From NCBI GenBank assembly GCA_015999745.1, contig JAECQP010000011.1:1-64000 (forward strand): a stretch of 64,000 nt of DNA, written 5' to 3'. Shown in pieces: positions 26,577-34,278 of the stretch; position 1 is the first letter of the stretch, and each line of letters starts with the position of its first letter. A model generated the notes under the pieces. That model was not told the DNA's origin, did not search any database, and was given only the letters and a program-made list of their open reading frames with translations. The position numbers and the translations under genes are program-made. The stretch comes from Sphingobacteriia bacterium (GTDB lineage Bacteria; Bacteroidota; Bacteroidia; Chitinophagales; Chitinophagaceae).

Positions 26577-26966
26577 TTAACGCTTGCTGAACTGGTAGCT
26601 TCTACGTGCTTTTTTGTGACCGAATTTCTTACGCTCAACACCACGTGGATCACGCTTCAGTTGACCTGCAGCTTTCAATACAGGACGGAACTCAGCATTT
26701 ACCTCGAGCAATGCACGGGCAATACCCAGTTTTGCAGCTTCTGCCTGGCCTTTCAGGCCACCACCGGTAGCATTGATAACAACATCAAATTTGCCGATAA
26801 CATCTGCTGTTTTTAAAGGAGCTTCTACCTGGTTCTGTAAGTAAACCAATGGGAAATAAGCTTTGTAATCTTTGTCGTTTACAGTGATCTTACCATCGCC
26901 CTTGCTGATGAAAACACGGGTAACAGCTTCTTTACGACGACCAACTGCGTTTTTTTGTTTTTCCAT
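26577..26966 (-). CDS. rpsI: 30S ribosomal protein S9
   Basis: The 129-residue S9 starts KNAVGRRKEAVTRVFISKGD, has INATGGGLKGQAEAAKLGIA and ends with the basic tail KFGHKKARRSYQFSKR, whose final KR reaches the ribosomal P site in known structures. It is between rplM and rpsB, the conserved order, and 46 bases after rplM. Confidence 0.97.
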   Translation of the reverse strand: MEKQKNAVGRRKEAVTRVFISKGDGKITVNDKDYKAYFPLVYLQNQVEAPLKTADVIGKFDVVINATGGGLKGQAEAAKLGIARALLEVNAEFRPVLKAAGQLKRDPRGVERKKFGHKKARRSYQFSKR

Positions 26967-27012
26967 TTGTTTGTATGCTTAACGCCCGAAGCTTAACGCT
27001 TCAGACAATGGT

Positions 27013-27456
27013 TTAGAATTTAAGTTCTTTTGGTTGTTGTGCAGTGTGCGGATGGCTGGTTCCTGCATACACAAATAATTTTTTGATCATCTTGCGTCCG
27101 AGGCGGTTTTTAGGCAACATACCTTTTACAGCTCTTTCCATGACTACTTCAGGACGACGCTTCAGCAGATCTCCTGCAACTTCTTCCTTCTTACCACCAG
27201 GGTAACCGGAAAAATTCAGGTAAATCTTGTCATCTAACTTGTTACCGGTGAAAGCAACTTTCTCGGCATTGATTACAATTACATAATCTCCACAGTCTAC
27301 GTGAGGAGTGTAATATGCTTTGTTTTTACCGCGTAATACAGCGGCAATCTTGGAGGCAATACGTCCCACGGTTTGATTAGTACCATCAACCACATACCAG
27401 TTGTGTTGAACGGTAGCCGCATTCGCATGCTTGGTGGTGAAATGAAGTTTACTCAT
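27013..27456 (-). CDS. rplM: 50S ribosomal protein L13
   Basis: The 147-residue L13 has [39 protein letters not shown] and the conserved [20 protein letters not shown] and [13 protein letters not shown] blocks. It is the first gene of the rplM-rpsI-rpsB-tsf operon. In E. coli L13 controls its own operon by binding the mRNA leader; here a leader of about 60 bases with two short hairpins precedes the ATG. Confidence 0.97.
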   Translation of the reverse strand: MSKLHFTTKHANAATVQHNWYVVDGTNQTVGRIASKIAAVLRGKNKAYYTPHVDCGDYVIVINAEKVAFTGNKLDDKIYLNFSGYPGGKKEEVAGDLLKRRPEVVMERAVKGMLPKNRLGRKMIKKLFVYAGTSHPHTAQQPKELKF

Positions 27457-27530
27457 GATTCTTTTGTTTTAATGAAACCGGCGCTATCCCACCGGCCAGA
27501 ATGTTCCCATTTTTTGGGAGGGCAAAGGTC
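27457..27530 (-). promoter_or_regulatory. Putative rplM promoter and leader with hairpins
   Basis: GACCTTTG (27523-27530) is one base off the TAnnTTTG consensus. Beginning about four bases downstream, a stem-loop TCCCA-AAAAA-TGGGA (27505-27519) would form at the very 5' end. A second dyad, CCGG...CCGG, lies in the next 40 bases. Whether these serve L13 autoregulation is inference. Confidence 0.35.
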
Positions 27531-27704
27531 AGGTTCTGCATCGGATAATCCAAGGATTTTGGAAAGTATTTTGATACACCCCTTTACAACTAATTGATTT
27601 TCAATAATAATTTGGTAATTAATTTTTCATTGCCGGGTAAAAAAAGGTCAAAAAGGACCAATTCCGGGCCTAACCACCGGGCAATGACCATCAACGCCCC
27701 TCTT

Positions 27705-27712
27705 TTTATTTG
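27705..27712 (+). promoter_or_regulatory. Candidate -7 box (TTTATTTG) of the amidohydrolase
   Basis: One mismatch from TAnnTTTG, 15 bases before the ATG at 27728. It covers the in-frame TTG at 27710, which argues against that TTG as the start. The rest of 27531-27704 holds no gene that I can see, only AT-rich sequence and a short GGTC/GACC dyad. Confidence 0.35.
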
Positions 27713-27727
27713 AGCTGCATCTGCGGT

Positions 27728-28963
27728 ATGTTGCTACGGATTCCTGCAACAGATTCAGGAAAGTATCCGAACTTTGATCACTTGAACTACCAGAAATTTT
27801 CAGCCGATCAGATTTTTACCGGTTTATCGCTGCTTACCGGACAATCGGTCTTGATCACAGACCAGAAGGGTACCATACTGGACCTTATTTCCCTGGAAGA
27901 TGCCGGGGACGATGTTCAGCATTTCAGGGGCATTCTTTCCCCCGGCTTTATCAACGCGCATTGTCACCTGGAACTGAGTCATATGCGGGGATTGATCCCT
28001 GAACATACCGGCCTCACGGGCTTTATCCTCAAAATCATCGGGGAAAGGCATTTTCCGGAGGAGGAGATCCTGGATGCCATTGCAGCAGGTGAAGCCGAAA
28101 TGCTGGCCGGCGGCATTGTTGCCGTAGGGGATATTTCCAACAACGCCCTCACCGTGGCGCAAAAACAATTGAACAGGCTGGCTTATTATAATTTCATAGA
28201 AGTGAGCGGATGGGTTCCGGCCATTGCCGATCCCCGTTTTAATGCGGCATTGCAGATCAGCGACCAGTTCAGCACAACAGCACATCCTTTCAGCGTTTCC
28301 CCGCATGCGCCCTACTCGGTATCCAATGAATTATGGGAACGGATACAACCCGGTTTCGCTGGCAACACCATTACCATACACAACCAGGAAACTCCGGGAG
28401 AGAACGAACTTTTTAAAACAGGTACCGGCGACTTCATCGGCATGTACAATACGCTGAACATCGACCAGCGTCATTTTACCCCAACCGGCAAAAGCAGCCT
28501 GCAATCTTATTTTCCCAGGCTGGCCTCCGCCAAAAAAATTATTTCCGTTCACAACACATTAACGGACCCTGCTGATATTGTTTTTGCCAATACGCAGGTG
28601 CTCTCGGCTGGCAATGAATTATTCTGGTGTGTTTGCCCCAATGCCAACCTCTATATAGAAAACAGCCTGCCACCCATCGACCTGCTTCGCAGGTACAACT
28701 GCACCATTACGGTTGGTACGGATAGTTTAGCAAGCAATCACAGCCTCAGTATACTGGACGAACTCAAAACCATCTCTAAAAACTTCCCCGATGTTCCGCT
28801 GGAAGAACTACTGCAATGGGCCACCATCAACGGCGCAACCGCGCTGCAAATGGATAAAACACTGGGGAGTTTTGAAAAGGGAAAGCGACCAGGTTTGGTT
28901 TTGATTGAAGGACCGGAAGCCGACCAGTTAACAACGCAGTCCACTTCCCGCAGGATCATTTAA
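27728..28963 (+). CDS. Amidohydrolase-family metal-dependent deaminase/hydrolase
   Basis: The 411-residue protein belongs to the amidohydrolase superfamily, in the cytosine/guanine/MTA-SAH deaminase branch. It has the metal ligands in FINAHCHLELSHM, HAPYSVSNELW and the late Asp in TVGTDSLASNHSLSILDELK, plus the ATINGATALQ...GSFEKGKRPGLV end. The substrate is not clear: N-ribosyl purine, SAH or aminodeoxyfutalosine deamination are options. I use the ATG at 27728; an in-frame TTG at 27710 overlaps a promoter-like box. It ends five bases from the convergent recO. Confidence 0.85.
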   Translation: MLLRIPATDSGKYPNFDHLNYQKFSADQIFTGLSLLTGQSVLITDQKGTILDLISLEDAGDDVQHFRGILSPGFINAHCHLELSHMRGLIPEHTGLTGFILKIIGERHFPEEEILDAIAAGEAEMLAGGIVAVGDISNNALTVAQKQLNRLAYYNFIEVSGWVPAIADPRFNAALQISDQFSTTAHPFSVSPHAPYSVSNELWERIQPGFAGNTITIHNQETPGENELFKTGTGDFIGMYNTLNIDQRHFTPTGKSSLQSYFPRLASAKKIISVHNTLTDPADIVFANTQVLSAGNELFWCVCPNANLYIENSLPPIDLLRRYNCTITVGTDSLASNHSLSILDELKTISKNFPDVPLEELLQWATINGATALQMDKTLGSFEKGKRPGLVLIEGPEADQLTTQSTSRRII

Positions 28964-28967
28964 CCTT

Positions 28968-29705
28968 TTACGACAACACTTCCTGCAATATCGCATAACT
29001 CTTCATCTGCCCAAACCCGGCAATGTGCAGGGATAAATACAACTGATAGGCTTCCAGCAGATAGCGGCGGGTTTGCTGGTTCAGTTGAATATTTTCCAAT
29101 TCATTGTAAAAACTGAGATTGGATATCCGGGAACTGATTTCGGCGAGATTTCCTTCGATATAATATGGATGATTGGGTTTTTCTGATACAAACTGTCCCT
29201 CCTGCAAATCAATCACCGGTGTTGCGGAGGAGTAATCGCCCTGCAATTGAAAACCCAGCTCCGCTGCCAGGTGCAGGGTAAAATACAAAGGCAGATTGCC
29301 GGTAAGCGTTGGGGTTCCTTTATCGAGCTGCTTCAGCGTATCTTCTATCAGGTAGAACAATTCCGGATTGGCTTCGGGCTGCTTCAGGCTGTGCTGCAGG
29401 AGTTCAATCACATACATGGCCACTGTATTTTTCACCACATCAAACAGCACTTCTTCGTACATATAGGCCCACCGGTATTCTTTAATAAACTGCAATGCTT
29501 TCAATTCATTGTGGTACACTTCTAATTCCAGTATAGCCGCCGGTTGAAAATAACTGGCCTTGCCCGAAGAGGTTTTAGTGGACTGGCGCACCCCTTTTAC
29601 AATGTATTGCTGTATGCCAAACAGTTCGGTATAGATAGAGGTAATGATACTCGTATCTCCATACTTTACCGTACGCAACACAACACCTTTTGTAGCATGC
29701 ACCAT
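28968..29705 (-). CDS. recO: DNA repair protein RecO
   Basis: RecO works with RecR to load RecA on gapped DNA. The 245-residue protein starts TKGVVLRTVKYGDTSIITSI, the OB-fold opening of the family, and continues YIVKGVRQSTKTSSGKASYF and EVYHNELKALQFIKEYRW, then a helical C-terminal half. No CxxC zinc site is seen, as in many Bacteroidota members. It starts at the ATG at 29705, four bases after a near-consensus -7 box. Confidence 0.92.
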   Translation of the reverse strand: MVHATKGVVLRTVKYGDTSIITSIYTELFGIQQYIVKGVRQSTKTSSGKASYFQPAAILELEVYHNELKALQFIKEYRWAYMYEEVLFDVVKNTVAMYVIELLQHSLKQPEANPELFYLIEDTLKQLDKGTPTLTGNLPLYFTLHLAAELGFQLQGDYSSATPVIDLQEGQFVSEKPNHPYYIEGNLAEISSRISNLSFYNELENIQLNQQTRRYLLEAYQLYLSLHIAGFGQMKSYAILQEVLS

Positions 29706-29709
29706 AGCT

Positions 29710-29717
29710 TAAATGTA
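29710..29717 (-). promoter_or_regulatory. Candidate -7 box (TACATTTA) of recO
   Basis: One mismatch from TAnnTTTG, four bases before the ATG; predicts a leaderless transcript. Confidence 0.35.
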
Positions 29718-29746
29718 GGGCGGATTTAAGAATTTTCCGTTCCTTA

Positions 29747-30565
29747 TTACAATACCGGTTGCTCCTTTTGCAACGGAACCGGCAAAACGACAGGGATCAA
29801 TTGTATGATACGGGTTGCATGCAGCCCGCGCATGATGAAAAAAGTCAGGTCAAACTCAAACCATTTTTTGGCAAAATTGGCATCATCCTTTGCATAGTGA
29901 TGATTGTTCTGAAACAATTCTCCCATCAGTATAATTCCCCAGGGGGAGCTGTTCCGGGAATGGTCCCCATTGTTAAAGTTGCTGTAACCGTATTTGTGTC
30001 CGCACCAGTTTACAATCGCTCCCTGTATGGGGCCCATTAAAAAATGGACCGGCAATAGTAAATACCACCATGCATTGGGTGCAAAAAAATAATAGAACAT
30101 TATATATCCTGCTACAAAGAAAGACCTGGTGAACCAATGGTGGCCCAGTTGATCCAGTTTATCCCACACAGGCAGATAATCCGCTGTAAACCGCGCCTCC
30201 GGCAAATTCTTTCCTGTTAAAAAGCCCTTGTAAATCACAATTGTACTCCGCATCATCTGGTAAATATCCCGGAAGAAATGGGGGGAATGCGGATCTTTCT
30301 CCGTATCACTGTATACATGGTGCATGCGGTGCATCACGCCATAGGCGCGGGGTACCAGGAAAGAGGAACCCTGTACCAGCCAGGTGCTTACATAAAATGC
30401 CCTTTCCCAGTTTTTGCTTATATGGTACATCTTGTGGGAAGCATAACGATGCAGAAAGAAGGAATGAAAAAACAAAGACAGGAACCAATGGGCTCCAAAA
30501 AACAAGAGTATGGCAAGCATTACTGAATCATTGAGGTGTCGGAAGGTAAGTGAATAACCCGCCAT
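29747..30565 (-). CDS. Acyl-CoA/fatty-acid desaturase
   Basis: A membrane di-iron desaturase of about 272 residues. The three histidine boxes are present: HRYASHKMYH, MHRMHHVYSD and FQNNHHYAKD, with hydrophobic membrane segments between them (e.g. LAILLFFGAHWFLSLFFHSF). It would place a double bond in acyl chains to tune membrane fluidity. I chose the ATG at 30565 (MAGYSLTFRHL); a TTG six codons earlier is also in frame. It follows pheS by about 40 bases, but the functions are unrelated. Confidence 0.88.
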   Translation of the reverse strand: MAGYSLTFRHLNDSVMLAILLFFGAHWFLSLFFHSFFLHRYASHKMYHISKNWERAFYVSTWLVQGSSFLVPRAYGVMHRMHHVYSDTEKDPHSPHFFRDIYQMMRSTIVIYKGFLTGKNLPEARFTADYLPVWDKLDQLGHHWFTRSFFVAGYIMFYYFFAPNAWWYLLLPVHFLMGPIQGAIVNWCGHKYGYSNFNNGDHSRNSSPWGIILMGELFQNNHHYAKDDANFAKKWFEFDLTFFIMRGLHATRIIQLIPVVLPVPLQKEQPVL

Positions 30566-30608
30566 AACCGCAATTGTATACAATATGGGCTAAATAAACT
30601 TTGAATGA

Positions 30609-31655
30609 CTAAACAACCCCCGTAAACTGCTTCAGGAACCGAATATCGTTCTGTGAATACAGGCGAAGGTCATTTACCTGGTATTTCAATTGAGTGATCC
30701 GCTCTACACCCATTCCAAATGCAAAGCCGGTGTACTTATTGGAGTCAATGCCGAAATTTTCCAGCACTTTGGGATGCACCATGCCGCTGCCCAGGATCTC
30801 TACCCAACCCGTGTGTTTACAGATATTACAGCCGCTTCCTCCGCAGATCTGGCAACTGATATCCATTTCCGCACTGGGCTCTGTAAACGGGAAGTAGCTT
30901 GGCCTGAACCGCACTTTCACGTCCTTCCCAAACATCTCCTGTACAAAGAAATACAGGGTCTGCTTCAGATCGGCAAAGCTCACATTTTCATCAATATACA
31001 AGCCTTCCACCTGGTGAAAGAAGCAATGCGCCCTGGCGCTGATGGTTTCATTTCTATATACACGACCCGGACAAATTACCCGGATAGGGGGTTTTTGCTC
31101 TTCCATCACCCTGGCCTGTGTACTGCTGGTATGTGTGCGCAACAGCCAGGTTGGACCATTCCCGTCTTCGGGTTTACGGATATAGAAAGTATCCTGCATA
31201 TCACGGGCAGGATGGTCTTCGGGTAAATTCATTGCACCGAAATTGTGCCAGTCGTCCTCTATTTCCGGGCCTTCCGCTACAGCAAAACCCAGCCTTTTGA
31301 AGATGGTCACCATTTCATTTCTGACCAGTGTAAGCGGGTGCCTGCTGCCAACAGATACGGGATCTCCGGGAAGCGCATAATCAACAGCAGGGGCTTTTGT
31401 GCCGGTAACGGGAGAATGGGATTGCTGCAACGCTTCCAGCTTGGCTTCCGCAACAGATTTGAACTCATTCAATAGCTGTCCGAAGGATTTTTTCTGGTCA
31501 TTGGGCACATTTTTCATCTCGCCCATGATCGACTTCACCAAACCCTTGGTTCCAAGCCATTTAATACGGAATTGCTCTACTTCTTCTGCTCCCGCAGCTA
31601 CAAAAGCAGTGATTTCCTGCTTATATTTTTCAATCTGTTGCAACAATTGTTCCAT
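30609..31655 (-). CDS. pheS: Phenylalanyl-tRNA synthetase alpha subunit
   Basis: PheS is the catalytic subunit of the PheST tetramer. The 348-residue protein has an N-terminal coiled coil (about 1-90), HPLTLVRNEMVTIFKRLGFA, DTFYIRKPEDGNG, LLRTHTSSTQARVM (motif 2 region), RFRPSYFPFTEPSAEMDI and GFAFGMGVERITQLKY (motif 3). PheT is not in the window, so pheS and pheT are apart. It starts at the ATG at 31655, four bases after a TATCTTCG box. Confidence 0.97.
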   Translation of the reverse strand: MEQLLQQIEKYKQEITAFVAAGAEEVEQFRIKWLGTKGLVKSIMGEMKNVPNDQKKSFGQLLNEFKSVAEAKLEALQQSHSPVTGTKAPAVDYALPGDPVSVGSRHPLTLVRNEMVTIFKRLGFAVAEGPEIEDDWHNFGAMNLPEDHPARDMQDTFYIRKPEDGNGPTWLLRTHTSSTQARVMEEQKPPIRVICPGRVYRNETISARAHCFFHQVEGLYIDENVSFADLKQTLYFFVQEMFGKDVKVRFRPSYFPFTEPSAEMDISCQICGGSGCNICKHTGWVEILGSGMVHPKVLENFGIDSNKYTGFAFGMGVERITQLKYQVNDLRLYSQNDIRFLKQFTGVV

Positions 31656-31659
31656 ACTG

Positions 31660-31667
31660 CGAAGATA
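31660..31667 (-). promoter_or_regulatory. Candidate -7 box (TATCTTCG) of pheS
   Basis: One mismatch from TAnnTTTG, four bases before the ATG; predicts a leaderless transcript. It is divergent from the DUF4290 promoter at 31718. Confidence 0.35.
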
Positions 31668-31717
31668 AAAAGTAGATTCCGTAGGCTGAAAAATGATTTG
31701 GAGCCCTCTACAATGTG

Positions 31718-31725
31718 TATATTTG
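31718..31725 (+). promoter_or_regulatory. Promoter (-7 box TATATTTG) of the DUF4290-murA pair
   Basis: A perfect TAnnTTTG match 22 bases before the ATG at 31748. Confidence 0.55.
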
Positions 31726-31747
31726 TTGCTGCACCAAGCAATTTTAC

Positions 31748-32515
31748 ATGGATTATAATACCGACAGGAACTATCTGGGTATGAAAGAATACGGCCGTCA
31801 CGTACAAAAAATGGTCGAATATCTCTTAACTATCGAGGACAAAGATAAAAGACAGCAGCAAACGCAGGCTGTAATTGAGTTGATGGGATTTCTGAACCCG
31901 CACCTGAAGAACGTAGAGGATTTCAGGCATAAGCTATGGGATCACCTCTTCTTCATCAGCGATTTCAAGCTGGAGGTAGACAGCCCGTACCCCATTCCTA
32001 CCAGGGAAACGTACAAAGTAAAACCAGACCCGCTTCCCTACCCCAAACGCCATCCTAAATATGCGCACCTGGGCAAGAACCTGGAAGTGGTGATCGACAA
32101 GGCTTTGAAAGAAGAGGACCCGGAGAAAAAAGCAGGTTTCGCAAACGCAATTGCCTACTATATGAAGTTGTCTTACAGCAACTGGCATAAAGAACTGGTA
32201 CACGACGATGCCATCCGTTCAGAACTCAACAGCATTACCGGCGGCCAGCTGGAATTCAGCAATACGCCTTATATCAAACACCGCAATCAGAATTTTGTAA
32301 GCGACGATTATCCGCCTGCACGTAGCGGCAGGTGGCAGCAGAATTTCGGGGGAAGAAGCAACCGGCCCGGTGGTGGCCAGCGCAACGACCGGAATGCAGG
32401 CGGAAGAAGCCAGGGCGGCAACAGGAACGGTAATACAAGCGGCCCCCGGAATAATGATCAACGAAGCGGCGGAAGAAATGACCGCACCGGAGGTGGTTTT
32501 AAGAAGAGATACTAA
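31748..32515 (+). CDS. DUF4290 protein with RGG-like C-terminal tail
   Basis: The 255-residue protein matches DUF4290, a Bacteroidota family always close to murA. Its N-terminal 190 residues are conserved and helical (EYGRHVQKMVEYLLTIEDKD, FLNPHLKNVEDFRHKLWDHL). The last 65 residues are Gly/Arg/Asn-rich (GGRSNRPGGGQRNDRNAGGR and so on), like RGG-type RNA-binding tails, and probably disordered. Function is unknown. The start is the ATG at 31748 (MDYNTDRNYLG); frames open further upstream but run into the promoter. murA follows after 28 bases. Confidence 0.88.
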   Translation: MDYNTDRNYLGMKEYGRHVQKMVEYLLTIEDKDKRQQQTQAVIELMGFLNPHLKNVEDFRHKLWDHLFFISDFKLEVDSPYPIPTRETYKVKPDPLPYPKRHPKYAHLGKNLEVVIDKALKEEDPEKKAGFANAIAYYMKLSYSNWHKELVHDDAIRSELNSITGGQLEFSNTPYIKHRNQNFVSDDYPPARSGRWQQNFGGRSNRPGGGQRNDRNAGGRSQGGNRNGNTSGPRNNDQRSGGRNDRTGGGFKKRY

Positions 32516-32543
32516 TTTGATTTCTTGCTGATATCCATTTATC

Positions 32544-33851
32544 ATGAGCAGTTTTGAAGTAACCGGCGGCAACAGGCTGAAAGGGGAAATTATACCTCAG
32601 GGCGCTAAAAACGAAGCGCTTCAGATCTTATCAGCAGTGGTGCTTACCGCTGAACGGGTTACTATTTCCAATATACCTGATATCCTCGATGTAAATTTAT
32701 TGATTGAATTGCTGGCCGAAATGGGTGTTAAAGTGGAGCGCATTGCTTCAGATACCTATTCATTTCAGGCAGACCAGATTGACGCGGGTTACCTGGCATC
32801 CGAAGCGTTCCGTAAAAAAAGCGGCAGGCTCAGGGGCAGTGTAATGCTGGCAGGTCCTATGCTGGCGCGTTTTAAGAAAGCCTATATCCCTAAACCGGGA
32901 GGAGATAAAATTGGCAGAAGAAGATTAGATACACATATTATCGGTTTTCAGAAACTGGGCGCCAGGTACGCCTACAATGAAACACTTGGCTGCTTCACCC
33001 TCGAAAGTGAACGCCTGAAAGGCTGCTATATGTTACTGGATGAGCCTTCTGTTACCGGTACCGCCAATATTATCATGGCAGCGGTACTTGCTGAGGGAAT
33101 CACTACTATTTATAATGCTGCCTGCGAGCCCTATATACAACAGCTCTGTAAAATGCTGAACAGAATGGGGGCAAAAATTACCGGGGAGGGCAGCAACCTC
33201 TTACATATTGAGGGTGTTGCGCAACTGAAAGGGACTATACACCGGTTATTGCCCGACATGATTGAGATCGGCAGTTTTATCGGTCTCGCCGCCATGACGC
33301 AGAGTGAGATCACCATAAAGGATGCCGGGGTGGAACACCTGGGCATCATTCCCGAAAAATTCAGCCAGTTGGGCATACAGTTCAACATCATCGGCGATGA
33401 TATTCATATACCTGCACAGGATGCTTACGAAGTGCAGACCTACCTGGACGGAGGAATTCTTACCATCTCCGACCATCCCTGGCCCGGGTTCACACCCGAC
33501 CTGCTGAGCATTGTGCTGGTTGTTGCAACACAGGCTGTGGGCAGTGTGCTGGTTCACCAGAAAATGTTCGAGAGCCGTTTGTTCTTTGTAGACAAACTGA
33601 TTGATATGGGCGCGCAGATTATTTTATGCGATCCGCACCGTGCTACAGTCATCGGCCTTGGAAGAAAATACAATCTGCGCGGTATTACCATGAGCAGTCC
33701 TGATATCAGGGCCGGGCAGGCGCTGTTGATTGCGGCTTTGAGTGCCGAAGGAAAAAGCACCATTCAGAATATTGAACAGATCGACAGGGGCTATCAACGT
33801 ATCGATGAACGGCTGCGAGATCTCGGAGCCGAGATCCGCAGAATCAATTAA
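32544..33851 (+). CDS. murA: UDP-N-acetylglucosamine 1-carboxyvinyltransferase
   Basis: MurA makes the first committed peptidoglycan step, adding enolpyruvate from PEP to UDP-GlcNAc. The 435-residue protein has GGNRLKGEIIPQGAKNEAL with the key Lys/Asn and the rest of the inside-out barrel. In the active-site loop PKPGGDKIGRRRLDTH the usual cysteine (Cys115 in E. coli) is Asp121. This change is known to keep activity and to give fosfomycin resistance. The stop overlaps the convergent rhodanese gene by eight bases. Confidence 0.96.
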   Translation: MSSFEVTGGNRLKGEIIPQGAKNEALQILSAVVLTAERVTISNIPDILDVNLLIELLAEMGVKVERIASDTYSFQADQIDAGYLASEAFRKKSGRLRGSVMLAGPMLARFKKAYIPKPGGDKIGRRRLDTHIIGFQKLGARYAYNETLGCFTLESERLKGCYMLLDEPSVTGTANIIMAAVLAEGITTIYNAACEPYIQQLCKMLNRMGAKITGEGSNLLHIEGVAQLKGTIHRLLPDMIEIGSFIGLAAMTQSEITIKDAGVEHLGIIPEKFSQLGIQFNIIGDDIHIPAQDAYEVQTYLDGGILTISDHPWPGFTPDLLSIVLVVATQAVGSVLVHQKMFESRLFFVDKLIDMGAQIILCDPHRATVIGLGRKYNLRGITMSSPDIRAGQALLIAALSAEGKSTIQNIEQIDRGYQRIDERLRDLGAEIRRIN

Positions 33852-34158
33852 GCACCTGCTGCAAACTGTCCCATCCACCGCCATTGTGCACCTCCGTAAA
33901 ACCATTGGCCAGCAACCAGCTTTTGGCAGAGCCGCTGCGCATACCGGAAGCACAACAGGTAATCACAGGCTTGTCTTTTTTCAACTTCAAAGCCAACTGG
34001 GGCAAACGATCCAACGGAAAGTTCACGGAACCTTTAATATGACCGCCTCTGTATTCACCTTCGGAACGAACATCTACAATCTGAGCGCCATTCTTTACCA
34101 GCTCCGCGTAATCAACGGAAGGGCCGCCGCCAAATAAATTCTTAAAGAAATCCATCAT
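33844..34158 (-). CDS. Single-domain rhodanese-like protein
   Basis: The 104-residue protein is one rhodanese domain: NGAQIVDVRSEGEYRGGHIKGSVNFPLD and the active-site loop VITCCASGMRSGSAK, with a double cysteine, one of which is in the catalytic position. It would carry sulfur as a persulfide; the partner is unknown. I start at ATG 34158 (MMDFFKNLFGGG); an upstream in-frame TTG falls inside a near-consensus -7 box (34177-34184). Its 3' end overlaps murA on the other strand. Confidence 0.9.
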   Translation of the reverse strand: MMDFFKNLFGGGPSVDYAELVKNGAQIVDVRSEGEYRGGHIKGSVNFPLDRLPQLALKLKKDKPVITCCASGMRSGSAKSWLLANGFTEVHNGGGWDSLQQVLN

Positions 34159-34176
34159 ATACTTTTTCTTGAAGTA

Positions 34177-34184
34177 CAAAGTTG
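34177..34184 (-). promoter_or_regulatory. Candidate -7 box (CAACTTTG) of the rhodanese gene
   Basis: One mismatch from TAnnTTTG, 18 bases before the ATG at 34158. Confidence 0.35.
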
Positions 34185-34217
34185 CCTTGTGCTTTTTTTT
34201 TGTACGGTTACTTTTGT

Positions 34218-34258
34218 TACAAATAAAAGATCCGCCGGATCGTTTTTCCGGCGGATCT
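34218..34258 (-). terminator. Strong terminator after the tricorn-like peptidase
   Basis: A perfect 12-pair stem AGATCCGCCGGA/TCCGGCGGATCT (34228-34239 with 34247-34258) has a seven-base loop and, on the minus strand, is followed by TTTATTTGT. It follows the S41 peptidase stop by about 20 bases. Confidence 0.88.
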
Positions 34259-34278
34259 GATCTACGTATTGCTTGTGA

